A DNA stretch of 64,000 nucleotides from Variovorax sp. WS11. GTDB lineage: Bacteria; Pseudomonadota; Gammaproteobacteria; Burkholderiales; Burkholderiaceae_C. The notes under the pieces are model-generated. The model did no database searches. It was not told the DNA's origin and saw only the letters and a program-made list of their open reading frames with translations. How positions within the stretch are numbered: the first letter of the stretch is position 1; each line of letters starts with the position of its first letter. The position numbers and the translations under genes were made by a program. The stretch covers positions 558,001-622,000 of the forward strand of contig NZ_JAAGOW010000005.1 of the NCBI RefSeq assembly GCF_010499245.1, written 5' to 3'. Below, one piece after another: positions 32,626 through 40,786 of the stretch.

Positions 32626-35300
32626 CCATCCGCCATCTCGATCGCCTGCTCACACCGGGCTCGGTGGCCGTCTTCGGCGCCTCGAACCGACAAGGCAGCG
32701 TGGGCGCCACCGTCTGGCGCAACCTGCGCGCCGGACATTTCGCCGGCCCTGTCTACGCCGTCAACCCCAAGCACAGCACCCTGGACGGCGTCCCGGTGTA
32801 CGCCTCGGCCGGCCAGTTGCCGGCAGCGCCGGACCTGGCCCTCCTGTGCACGCCGGCGCACACGGTGGCGCCGCTGGTCGCCGAGCTCGGGGCGCTCGGC
32901 ACCCGCGCCGTCGTCATCGTGACGGCGGGGTTGACCCCGGCGCAGAAGCAGGCTGCGCTCGACGCGGCCAAGCCCCACCTCTTGCGCCTGCTGGGCCCCA
33001 ACTGCATCGGCGTGCTGAGTCCGCACATCGGCCTGAATGCCAGCTTCGCCCACACCGACGCCTTGCCTGGGGACCTGGCCTTCGTGTCGCAATCGGGCGC
33101 GCTGGTCACCGCCGTGCTCGATTGGGCCAGGAGCCGCGCCATTGGCCTGTCCCACCTTGTTTCGCTGGGAGATCATTGCGACGTCGACTTCGGCGACCTG
33201 CTCGACCACCTGGCGAACGATGCACGCACCCGTTCGATTCTGCTGTACATCGAATCGGTGGAATCGCCACGCAAGTTCATGTCCGCCGCGCGGGCCGCCG
33301 CGCGCAACAAGCCGGTGATCGTGGTGAAAGCCGGCCGCTTCGGCAACGGCGTGCACGCCGCCGCCTCGCACACTGGGGCACTGGCCGGCTCGGACACCGT
33401 CTACGATGCGGCCATCCGGCGCGCCGGCATGCTGCGCGTCGACACGCTGCAGGAGCTGTTCATCGCGGCCGAGACCCTGGCGCGCTTCCGGGGCAACCGC
33501 AGCGACAGCCTGACCATCATGACCAACGGCGGCGGTGCCGGCGTGATGGCGGCCGACGCGGCCGCGCAGGCCGGCGTCACGCTGGCCGAGCCCGGCGGTG
33601 CCTTGCTGGAGCGCCTGAACGCGGCTCTGCCCGCCAACTGGTCGCACGCCAACCCGGTCGATATCATCGGGGACGCCCCGGTCGAGCGCTACACCGATAC
33701 GCTCTCGGCCCTGCTCGCCGATCCGGCCGCGGGCGCCGTGCTGTTCATCCATGCGCCGACGGCGATCGTGCGCAGCGACGACATCGCCCGCGCCTGCCTG
33801 CCGCTGATTCGCGCAAGCGGGCCACGCGTGATGAGCGCCTGGCTCGGCGATGGCGCGGTCTCCCAGGCGCGTCAGTTGTTCGAGCAGGCCGGCGTGCCCG
33901 ACTACCCCACGCCGGAGGAAGCCGTCCGAGCCTTCGCGATGCTCCAGACCTATCGGCGGAATCAGGAGATCCTGATCGAGGCCCCCAGCGCCAGCGAGAA
34001 CCCGGTGCCCGATGTCGCCTCGGCACGCCGCCGACTGGACGCGGTGCTCGCCGAAGGGCGCGAGTGGCTCGGCGAGCATGAGGCGAAGGCCGTCCTCGAG
34101 GCCTATGGCGTACCCGTGGTCCCCACGCGCGCGGTCCCCGCATCGGCCGAGGCGATCTTCGCGGCCGCGCGCGAGGTGGGCTATCCGGTCGCGCTGAAGA
34201 TCGTGTCGCCCGACATCACGCACAAGTCCGACGTCGGCGGCGTCAAGCTGGATCTGCGCGACCAGGCATCGCTGGACATGGCCGTGAGCGAGATGCTGCG
34301 CGCCGTGAGGACCGCCAAGCGCGACGCGCGCATCGACGGATTCACCGTGCAATCGATGGTGCGCCGGCCCCATGCCCAGGAAGTCATCGTGGGCGCCAGC
34401 ATCGACAGCGTGTTCGGGCCGGTGATCCTGTGCGGCCAGGGCGGCACCGCGGTGGAAATCACCGCCGACAGCGCGGTCGCCCTGCCCCCTCTCAACCGCA
34501 GCCTGGCGCGTGAACTGGTCTCGCGCACCCGCGTCTCGCGCCTGCTGGCCGGCTATCGCGACCACCCGCCTGCCAAGGTCGACGCCCTCTACGACGTGCT
34601 GATCGCCGTGTCGCAGATGCTGGCCGACCTGCCGCAGCTGGCCGAGCTCGACATCAACCCGCTGTATGTCGACGAAGCCGGCGCCATCGCCCTCGATGCA
34701 CGCATCAGGGTCTCCAGCCGGCCGGTCGCCGGGGCCGAGCGCTTCGCGATCCTTCCGTACCCTTCGCAATGGGTGCGAATCCAGGCCTGGAACGGCCGCG
34801 AGATCACGGTACGGCCCATCCGTCCCGAAGACGAAGCGCAGCACCGGAGATTCCTCGAGAAGCTCGACCCGGAGGACATCCGCATGCGCATCTTCCAGAC
34901 GCGGCGCGAGCTGCCCCGCAGCGAACTCGCCCGGCTCACCCAGATCGACTACGACCGCGAAATGGCGCTCATCGCGGAAGCCGTGGACGCGCAGGGCGTG
35001 CCGGAGACACTGGGCGTCGCACGCACCGTGAGCGACCCGGACCACGTCGAAGCCGAGTTCGCCATCATCGTGCGCTCGGACCTCAAGGGCGGCGGACTTG
35101 GCACGCTGCTGCTCGACCGGCTGATCGAGCACGCCCGCAGCCACGGCATCGGCCGCCTCGTGGGCATCGTGCTGCGCGAGAACACTCGGATGCTGAAGCT
35201 CGCCCGCGCGCTGGGCTTCGAGACCGACCCGGCAGAGCCGGCCGCTTCGGGCCTGCGACGCGTGGTCAAGACGCTGGACAGCTCCGTTTGCGATCGTTGA
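32622..35300 (+). CDS. ADP-forming acyl-CoA synthetase fused to GNAT acetyltransferase (PatZ/Pat-like)
   Basis: 892 residues from GTG 32622. CoA-binding domain (~1-130, FGASNRQGSVGATVW), succinyl-CoA-synthetase-like domains with the phospho-His site ASHTGALAGS (~H249), ATP-grasp ~490-705 (GYPVALKIVSPDITHKSDVG), then a C-terminal GNAT domain ~730-885 (GGGLGTLLLDRLIEHA). In PatZ proteins the synthetase part is usually a non-catalytic sensor and the GNAT acetylates acetyl-CoA synthetase and other lysines. The fusion order matches Pat. Control by low oxygen would tie protein acetylation to acetyl-CoA status. Confidence 0.93.
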   Translation: MTIRHLDRLLTPGSVAVFGASNRQGSVGATVWRNLRAGHFAGPVYAVNPKHSTLDGVPVYASAGQLPAAPDLALLCTPAHTVAPLVAELGALGTRAVVIVTAGLTPAQKQAALDAAKPHLLRLLGPNCIGVLSPHIGLNASFAHTDALPGDLAFVSQSGALVTAVLDWARSRAIGLSHLVSLGDHCDVDFGDLLDHLANDARTRSILLYIESVESPRKFMSAARAAARNKPVIVVKAGRFGNGVHAAASHTGALAGSDTVYDAAIRRAGMLRVDTLQELFIAAETLARFRGNRSDSLTIMTNGGGAGVMAADAAAQAGVTLAEPGGALLERLNAALPANWSHANPVDIIGDAPVERYTDTLSALLADPAAGAVLFIHAPTAIVRSDDIARACLPLIRASGPRVMSAWLGDGAVSQARQLFEQAGVPDYPTPEEAVRAFAMLQTYRRNQEILIEAPSASENPVPDVASARRRLDAVLAEGREWLGEHEAKAVLEAYGVPVVPTRAVPASAEAIFAAAREVGYPVALKIVSPDITHKSDVGGVKLDLRDQASLDMAVSEMLRAVRTAKRDARIDGFTVQSMVRRPHAQEVIVGASIDSVFGPVILCGQGGTAVEITADSAVALPPLNRSLARELVSRTRVSRLLAGYRDHPPAKVDALYDVLIAVSQMLADLPQLAELDINPLYVDEAGAIALDARIRVSSRPVAGAERFAILPYPSQWVRIQAWNGREITVRPIRPEDEAQHRRFLEKLDPEDIRMRIFQTRRELPRSELARLTQIDYDREMALIAEAVDAQGVPETLGVARTVSDPDHVEAEFAIIVRSDLKGGGLGTLLLDRLIEHARSHGIGRLVGIVLRENTRMLKLARALGFETDPAEPAASGLRRVVKTLDSSVCDR

Positions 35301-35467
35301 TGCGCAAGAAGGACGAAGTCTGGCGGGCGCAGGATGCGGCTGACGGCGCATCCGAGCCCGCCAGAGAACATGCCATGTGGTTGATCATCGCTTCCTTGAT
35401 GCTGCTTGTTGTGGCAGGGACTGTGGCTGCTGTTTCGGGCGCTGATCCTGTGGATCACGCTGACTGA
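35300..35467 (+). CDS. Small membrane protein, possibly frameshifted
   Basis: 55 residues; its ATG shares a base with the upstream stop (TGATG). One hydrophobic helix (MWLIIASLMLLVVAGTVAAV). A second frame over the same DNA reads LWLLFRALILWITLTD. Joined, the two resemble the 33-residue protein at 61223 (LWIVIASLALLG, LLWLGFKVLILWL), so the gene may carry a one-base shift near 35400. Function unknown. Confidence 0.45.
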   Translation: MRKKDEVWRAQDAADGASEPAREHAMWLIIASLMLLVVAGTVAAVSGADPVDHAD

Positions 35468-35611
35468 TCGCCGACGCGGCATGGCCCCTTCGCGGCGAGC
35501 TGCCCGCCTGCGAGCCGGGTGCCCCATTCCAGGCGATCGATGCTCGGACGACGCGCGAGAAGCGCGCGCGGTTCTGGTCGGCCTGCAGGTAGCGGTCGAT
35601 GCGCAACGAGC

Positions 35612-35625
35612 TTGCTTCAGATCAA
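35612..35625 (+). promoter_or_regulatory. FNR-type box upstream of the globin-hemerythrin gene
   Basis: TTGCTTCAGATCAA, centre ~88 bp before ATG 35707; TAGGCT begins 22 nt after the box. Confidence 0.68.
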
Positions 35626-35706
35626 AGAAGCGGCGGCCGATCCGCGCTAGGCTTCCATGGCGGTTCCAAACGGAGCGCAACGACAGGAGACAAAAGGAGA
35701 TGTAGG

Positions 35707-36834
35707 ATGGTCGCGGAGCAAAAAGCCACGGGCGCGCGGCTTGCAAGTTCGCTCATGCCAGATCCTGAGCTTTGTACCGAAGAGGAGGTCGTGCGCCTGG
35801 TCCATGCCTTCTATTCAAAGGTGCGCAAGGACCCGGTGCTCGCCCCGATCTTTGAATCGCAGGTCGCCGACTGGGAGCTGCACCTGGCAAAGCTGGTCGA
35901 CTTCTGGTCGTCTGCCCTCAGAGGCACGGCCCGCTACAAAGGAGCGCCCATCCCAAAGCATGTGGCATTGCCGGGGCTCACGGCCGAGCTGTTCCACCGC
36001 TGGCTCGCCCTCTTCCGGGAGACCACCCAGGCATTGGGCAACGCTGCGCTGCGGCAGCGCGCCGACGATCTCGCGCATCGCATTGCCGGCAGTCTCTGGT
36101 ATGGCTACCAGGCGCGGCATGGCGCGCCAGTCGGCGGCGGGCAGACGCCTGAACATGGGGCAACGGTCTGGCACAAGAAAGATCAGGCCATGACGCACCC
36201 CAGCCTGACCACCATCTGCCAGGAACATCGGGCGCTGTCGGCCATGCTGCGCGCGATCACCCTGCTGCTGGGCGAGCATCGGCGGCGAAACACCCTGCCC
36301 GACTTCGATGCGCTGCAGGCCATGCTGTTTTACGTCGACGAGTTCCCGGAGAAGCTGCACCATCCCAAAGAAAGCCGGCTGCTCTTCCCCAAGCTGCGCG
36401 GGCGCGATGCACACACCGACGCGGTGCTCGACCGCCTCGACCGCGACCATGCACATGGCGAGAAGGCCATCCGCGAGCTCGAACACGCGCTGCTCGGATT
36501 CCGGATGATGAGCGAGGCCGCCCACGGAGAAGCCCGGCGGCGCCATTTCGAGGCCTTGATGAAGCAATATGCCGACTTCTATCTCGATCACATGCGCGTC
36601 GAGGAAACCGAGATCCTGCCGCTGGCCCAGGCGGTGCTCAGTGTCGACGAATGGGCGGAACTCGACGCAGCGTTCCTGACGAACCGCGACGCGCTGGCGG
36701 GCTGCGAGGCCGACGAGGTGTACCGGCCGCTTTTCCGGAAGATCGTCAGCGCACTGCAGAACTCGGGCAGTTTCGGCTTGGCACTCGAGGCCTTCGCGGG
36801 CGCCGCAATACCGGCGTTCTCACCTCCCCATTGA
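35707..36834 (+). CDS. Truncated (group III-like) globin fused to hemerythrin domain
   Basis: 375 residues from ATG 35707 (AAGGAG 8 nt upstream). Residues ~15-140 are a truncated globin: FYSKVRKDPVLAPIFESQVA, HLAKLVDFWSSALRGTARYK and a proximal-His helix LTAELFHRWLALF. After a ~25-residue linker, residues ~160-345 form an HHE hemerythrin (QEHRALSAML, FPEKLHHPKESRLLFPKL, DRDHAHGEKA, YADFYLDHMRVEETE). There is no stop between them, although an internal ATG begins the second part exactly where the stand-alone hemerythrin starts. Heme and diiron O2/NO sites in one chain suggest O2 buffering or NO detoxification. Followed by a usp gene. Confidence 0.85.
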   Translation: MVAEQKATGARLASSLMPDPELCTEEEVVRLVHAFYSKVRKDPVLAPIFESQVADWELHLAKLVDFWSSALRGTARYKGAPIPKHVALPGLTAELFHRWLALFRETTQALGNAALRQRADDLAHRIAGSLWYGYQARHGAPVGGGQTPEHGATVWHKKDQAMTHPSLTTICQEHRALSAMLRAITLLLGEHRRRNTLPDFDALQAMLFYVDEFPEKLHHPKESRLLFPKLRGRDAHTDAVLDRLDRDHAHGEKAIRELEHALLGFRMMSEAAHGEARRRHFEALMKQYADFYLDHMRVEETEILPLAQAVLSVDEWAELDAAFLTNRDALAGCEADEVYRPLFRKIVSALQNSGSFGLALEAFAGAAIPAFSPPH

Positions 36835-36857
36835 CTGTCTCAGGAAGGGAAATCGCC

Positions 36858-37388
36858 ATGTACGGACGGATTCTGGTTCCCATCGATGGCAGCGCAGGCT
36901 CCAGTCGGGGGCTGGACGCGGCTATCGACATCGCGAGGAGCACGCATGGCCTGCTGCGCCTCGTCCACGTGCTGGACGATCTCTCGCTGCCGCGCAGGCT
37001 CGCCGATACAGACACCTGGCTGGACGCGTTGCGTCATGGTGGTCAACAGATCCTCGAAGCGGCAAGAACAGCTGCCGAGGCTCGAGGCATACGCGCCGAT
37101 GCAGTTCTGTACGGTGACCTTACGACGCCGCTGTGCGAAGCGATCGCAACCGAAGCACGGATGTGGCCGGCCGAACTCATCGTGCTTGGCTCGCACGGGC
37201 GTCGCGGTGGCGGGCGGGTGATGATCGGCAGCGATGCAGAGCGCATTCTGCGAAGTTCGACCATTCCCGTGGTGCTAGTTCCCGCGCCGACGAAGAGAAC
37301 CGGCGACGAGCGCATCTCGACCAGGACGAAGGCCGTTGCGCCCGCATTACTCATAGGTCAGAAATATAGGAGACAGATGGATGCCTGA
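36858..37388 (+). CDS. UspA-family universal stress protein, C-terminus altered by IS
   Basis: 176 residues as read. USP domain: MYGRILVPIDGSAGSSRGLD, GSHGRRGGGRVMIGSDAERI, IPVVLVPAPTKR. The last ten codons lie inside the IS630 element. Removing the element and one TA restores a frame ending APALGFL then stop, so only the extreme tail has changed and the protein is probably active. 23 bp after the globin-hemerythrin gene, same operon. Confidence 0.9.
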   Translation: MYGRILVPIDGSAGSSRGLDAAIDIARSTHGLLRLVHVLDDLSLPRRLADTDTWLDALRHGGQQILEAARTAAEARGIRADAVLYGDLTTPLCEAIATEARMWPAELIVLGSHGRRGGGRVMIGSDAERILRSSTIPVVLVPAPTKRTGDERISTRTKAVAPALLIGQKYRRQMDA

Positions 37389-38450
37389 AAAAGGAACGAA
37401 CCAAGGCGCTGTCTTCGGCGATGGCCTGCAGTTGACCGTCAACTCGGCACTGCAGCTTCTCGCCCGCTTTCAAAGGCGAGCGAGCAACTCCTGTGCGCTT
37501 GGCATGGCTCCAGACCAACTCGTCGGGATTCAGGTCAGGCGCATAGCCGGGCAAGAAGTGCAGCGTGAGTTTGCCGGCGGTGCTGGCTACGTATTCCTTC
37601 ACGATGGCCTTCTTGTGCGCGGGAAGTCCATCCACAATCAGGCGCACCGGCTTTCTGCGCTTTCGCATCAACTGTTTGAGCAATTCGACAAACAACTCAC
37701 CAGTCAACGCGCCGGAATAAGTCGCAAACCAGAAAGCGCCCTTTGCGGTGACGGCGGACGCCGCGCTGATGCTCTGACGCTGCCCCGGCCGATCAATGAC
37801 GGGGGTCTGTCCTTTCTTGGCCCACGTCTTGCCATGCACCGAGTCGGCTCGGAATCCGGATTCATCCCAGAACAAGATTTCCGCCTCACTGGCTTGCGCC
37901 TCGGTGGCAATCGCGGGAAAGATCTCGCTTTTCCATCGAGCAACCGCAGCGGGGTCGCGCTGATAGGCGCGTTGCAGTGGCTTTTGCGTGGTCAGCCCCA
38001 AGCGTGCAAGCAGCGCGCCAATCGAGGCGAGCGACAGGCTCACTTCAAAGCGCGCGAGCAGAAGTTCTTGGACGATCTGCCGGGTCCACAGTCCAAAGTC
38101 AAAGCCGTACTGATCGGGGCGCTTGCCATTGACCCATCGAAAGACTTGCCGCTCCTGGGCGCTGGTGAGCTTTCGAGGCCGCCCCGTCCCTTTGGTCGAC
38201 CGCAGAGCCTTCAGTCCACGGCCACGTCCGCGCGCCGCCGCTTTGCACTTGTACGCCCACGATCGGTTCATGCCAAAGGATGCGGCCACAGCCGCGGGGT
38301 GCTCTCCCTCGTTCATGCGCTGAACAGCCACAACACGCATTTCCTCAAGCGTGTTGTGGGCCAGAGTGCGACCGTCTCGTTTCATCAGCCATTGGACTCT
38401 ATGAGGCCGAGCAAGTTTCACAATCGTCCGCTAAATTACTGACTCATGAG
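37350..38450 (-). mobile_element. IS630-family insertion sequence, 1101 bp
   Basis: Ends are imperfect ~26-bp inverted repeats (left CTCATAGGTCAG, right CTCATGAGTCAG when read inward; about 20 of 26 match), flanked on both sides by TA (37348-37349 and 38451-38452), the target duplication of IS630/Tc1 elements. It contains one full-length transposase gene and is inserted in the 3' end of a usp gene. Confidence 0.88.
37351..38421 (-). CDS. IS630-family transposase
   Basis: 356 residues. N-terminal helix-turn-helix (AAVAASFGMNRSWAYKCKAA), winged-helix part (KLTSAQERQVFRWVNGKRPD) and a DDE catalytic domain with Asp in ILFWDESGFRAD, RLIVDGLPAHKK and the final acidic residue in PDLNPDELVWSHAK. Intact, so the element may still move. 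Confidence 0.93.
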   Translation of the reverse strand: MKLARPHRVQWLMKRDGRTLAHNTLEEMRVVAVQRMNEGEHPAAVAASFGMNRSWAYKCKAAARGRGRGLKALRSTKGTGRPRKLTSAQERQVFRWVNGKRPDQYGFDFGLWTRQIVQELLLARFEVSLSLASIGALLARLGLTTQKPLQRAYQRDPAAVARWKSEIFPAIATEAQASEAEILFWDESGFRADSVHGKTWAKKGQTPVIDRPGQRQSISAASAVTAKGAFWFATYSGALTGELFVELLKQLMRKRRKPVRLIVDGLPAHKKAIVKEYVASTAGKLTLHFLPGYAPDLNPDELVWSHAKRTGVARSPLKAGEKLQCRVDGQLQAIAEDSALVRSFFRHPSVSYISDL

Positions 38451-38693
38451 TAGGATTTCTGTGACGAGTCAAACTCGTCTGTTACTGCTCGGTTTCCAGA
38501 TGCGAGGCGACGGTCACGACGCCGTCACGTGCGTGCCATCTCGCTGCCGGCCGCTTGGTGGCGAGGGTGGCGAGCCGCACGCGGTCCGCGCGTTGACAGA
38601 CGCGTCGCTGCTGGTCACGATTCTCTTGCACCCGGGGCAACCGGCCGCGCAAAGCCAGCGCCTCACCTATCTGCCGGACAACGAACACCCGCC

Positions 38694-38792
38694 ATGATCT
38701 CAAGCTTCGAAGACCTGCTGCGGCTGGCGCAGGAACAGGCACACCCGCAGCGTCTGCTGAATCTCGACGAGGGAACTCGACATGTCTACTGA
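38694..38792 (+). pseudogene. 32-codon relic of a small hypothetical gene
   Basis: MISSFEDLLRLAQEQAHPQR then a short unrelated tail and stop. The opening matches, from memory, a ~110-residue Burkholderiales family (MxSFDDLLxAARxQPEPQRL, sometimes mislabelled ribonucleotide reductase alpha) that continues LLFVFAxAELPDD; that continuation is missing. The relic overlaps the start of the next gene. The stretch 38453-38693 before it holds nothing convincing. Confidence 0.4.
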
Positions 38793-39470
38793 TACGGCCC
38801 CTTGCGCCTCGACCGTCGAGCCGGCCGACCCGCCCATCACCGGACGGCAAGTGGCTCAGCTCCTGCACGCGCGTCGTACCGTGCTGCCCAAGCGGCTGGG
38901 TGCGCCGGGACCCGCGCGACCCGAACTCGATCAGATCCTGGCCGCCGCAGCCGCGGCGCCCGACCATGGCGGGCTGGTGCCGTGGCGCTTCGTCATCGTT
39001 CCACCGCGTGAAAGAGGGCGGCTGGCCGCCGTCTTCGCGCAGTCCCTGCAGGAACGCGATCCCGCAGCCACGCCGGACGAGCACGGAAGAGCGCGCGAGA
39101 AGGCATTCCAGGCCCCGGTCCTGATGCTGGCGATCATGCGGCTGGGCCCCGACGGCGGAGACATTCCGGCCACCGAGAGGATCCTGTCGGCCGGCTGCGC
39201 CATCCAGAACGTCCTTCTGACCGCGACAGTCCTGGGCTATGAGTCGGCGCTGACCACAGGCAAGTCGCTGCAGTCTTTAGGACTGCGCGCATTGTTCGCC
39301 CTGGACCAGCACGAGGAGCCGCTGTGCTTCATCAGCCTCGGCACGAGCGGGCCTACAAGGCGGGCTCGGCGCGGCCCGCGATCGAGCGCTACGTCTCCGA
39401 GCTGGGGCACACGCCGCGAAGCCCTTTACGCGATGCATCGGCGCGCCACAGCGCTTTTCCCGACGGCTGA
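38782..39470 (+). pseudogene. Nitroreductase-family protein, frameshifted near its C-terminus
   Basis: From ATG 38782 (GAGGGA upstream) the frame encodes a nitroreductase: LLHARRTVLPKRLGAPGPAR, AAAAAPDHGGLVPWRFVIVP, SAGCAIQNVLLTATVLGYES and CFISLGTSG. Near 39352 the frame shifts; the family continuation AYKAGSARPAIERYVSELGH is in the next frame and ends at TGA 39468-39470. One G is missing from AGCGGGCC (AGCGGGGCC would restore it). Such FMN proteins reduce nitro groups or quinones. The shift removes only ~40 residues. Confidence 0.7.
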
Positions 39471-39512
39471 TCCTTCGCGGAGCTCAGCATCTGCCGCCGC
39501 TGAAGGCAGCCA

Positions 39513-40036
39513 TTACCGCTCGCCTTGTCGGCCGCGGTGGATTGCAGCCGCCAGGCGCGCCCAGCTGAGGCTCAATCCGAGGAAACGGGCTTCACGCAGC
39601 GCGGACCACACGGGAGGCGAAGGCTTCGCCTGCACCTCGGCGTTCGCGGGTTCGAAGCCGGCGCCGCGCAGATGGAGCGCCTGCGCTGCATCCATGGTCT
39701 GGACATGCTTTCATACCAGTCCCTGCGTTGACGCGCCATCTCGCGCACCTGCAAGAGCTTTCCTTCGCCGGCCTGCAACGCACCTTCGCGCATGACCCCC
39801 AGCACCACGCGATGTTGGATCTCGTGGTCCTTCTGCGATGCATGGCCGGTTGCCCGCATCCAGACGTCCTCGCGCGCAAAGTTCTCGGCGGCGCAGAGGG
39901 CCAGGTCCTGCCAGGCTGAGGGCAATCTGGCGTTGTCAGCATCGTCGACACTTGTGAGGAGCCGATGAACTTCTCGCGCGCGCGCTCCAAAAGGCAGGCC
40001 GAGCGAAAGTGCTTCCGAGCGATCCAAGGCAGCCAT
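39513..40036 (-). pseudogene. Hemerythrin-family protein, frameshifted
   Basis: The ATG at 40036 has AAGGAG. The frame reads a hemerythrin-like helical protein (LGLPFGARAREVHRLLTS, FAREDVWMRATGHASQKDHE, QHRVVLGVMREGA) up to RRDWYE, then the family ending HVQTMDAAQALHLRGAGFE continues in the next frame and stops at 39513. One A is missing in GAAAGCAT (GAAAAGCAT would read E-K-H). Convergent with the nitroreductase remnant. An FNR-like site lies ~60 bp upstream. Confidence 0.6.
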
Positions 40037-40089
40037 GTGATCTCCTTTTGATGATGACTCAGGGCTATCGACGCGCGACGAATGCAGTT

Positions 40090-40103
40090 TTGACATGACT
40101 CAA
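40090..40103 (-). promoter_or_regulatory. Degenerate FNR-type box upstream of the hemerythrin remnant
   Basis: TTGAGTCATGTCAA on the minus strand, centre ~60 bp before 40036. The surrounding gap 40037-40368 has no certain gene; a minus-strand frame near 40130-40200 (VNYSIVSAVMVNLVLVW) may be a leftover. Confidence 0.5.
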
Positions 40104-40295
40104 CGATTGAGCGATCGGTCGCGATGGCTCCAAACGAGGACCAAGTTCACCATCACTGCCGACACGATCGAGTAGTTGACTCGGCCCGGTTTGACGAGAG
40201 CGAATGCCGGCGTACCGCCCGGGCAGGCGCTGGTGTTCGAGTAGCTTCTCCAGGGCGGCGATGCCGCGCATCGGGCGCAGGGACCGGCCTGGGCC

Positions 40296-40309
40296 TTGAC
40301 ACATCGCAA
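40296..40309 (+). promoter_or_regulatory. FNR-type box upstream of a BON gene
   Basis: TTGACACATCGCAA, centre ~66 bp before ATG 40369; TAGAGT begins 22 nt after the box. Confidence 0.65.
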
Positions 40310-40368
40310 ACAAGTCGTCCAACGCAGCGACTAGAGTGATGCATCTGGCAGGGCTAAAAAGGATCACC

Positions 40369-40620
40369 ATGAATCCCGATATGGAACTGAGACACGAAGT
40401 TTTTGCAGCCTCGAACTGGGATCCGGCAGCTTGCGGCGCCGGTGTCGATGTGCGTGTCGAAAACCGCGTCGTCACACTGACCGGCCAGGTGTCCAGTCCG
40501 GCAGTGCGACATGCCGTCGAATGTGCAGCGCAACGAGTTCAAGGCATAGGATCCCTAGTGAACGCGTTGACCGTGCAGTCCGGATCCGAGAAGCTCCGAG
40601 GCGAAGCCGGCCGAAATTGA
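40369..40620 (+). CDS. Single BON-domain protein
   Basis: 83 residues from ATG 40369 (AAAGGA upstream). The BON pattern is clear: VDVRVENRVVTLTGQVSSPA and AVECAAQRVQGIGSLVNALT. No signal peptide, so cytoplasmic. BON domains bind lipids or K+ and stabilise envelopes or channels. Related to the three-BON protein at 53385. Confidence 0.82.
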   Translation: MNPDMELRHEVFAASNWDPAACGAGVDVRVENRVVTLTGQVSSPAVRHAVECAAQRVQGIGSLVNALTVQSGSEKLRGEAGRN

Positions 40621-40734
40621 CGCCGGTTGATGGAGTCCCTGTTCACTGAGACCGAAAGTGTCGAAGCTGTCCTTGCGGCGGTCCCATAGCGAGATGGCCA
40701 CGGTGGCCATGAGGAGCGGCCATGGCACCGAAGC

Positions 40735-40748
40735 TTGACATGGATCAA
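40735..40748 (+). promoter_or_regulatory. FNR-type box upstream of the HlyD/ABC exporter operon
   Basis: TTGACATGGATCAA, centre ~45 bp before ATG 40787 and ~63 bp before an alternative TTG 40805; GATAAA begins 22 nt after the box. Confidence 0.65.
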
Positions 40749-40786
40749 CCGACCCGGTAGTTGGCTCATGGATAAAGACGGCACCT

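Noticed and set aside
35815..36591. A 258-codon minus-strand frame opposite the globin-hemerythrin gene
   Set aside because: Antisense shadow; the plus-strand frame has two domain families and a ribosome binding site.
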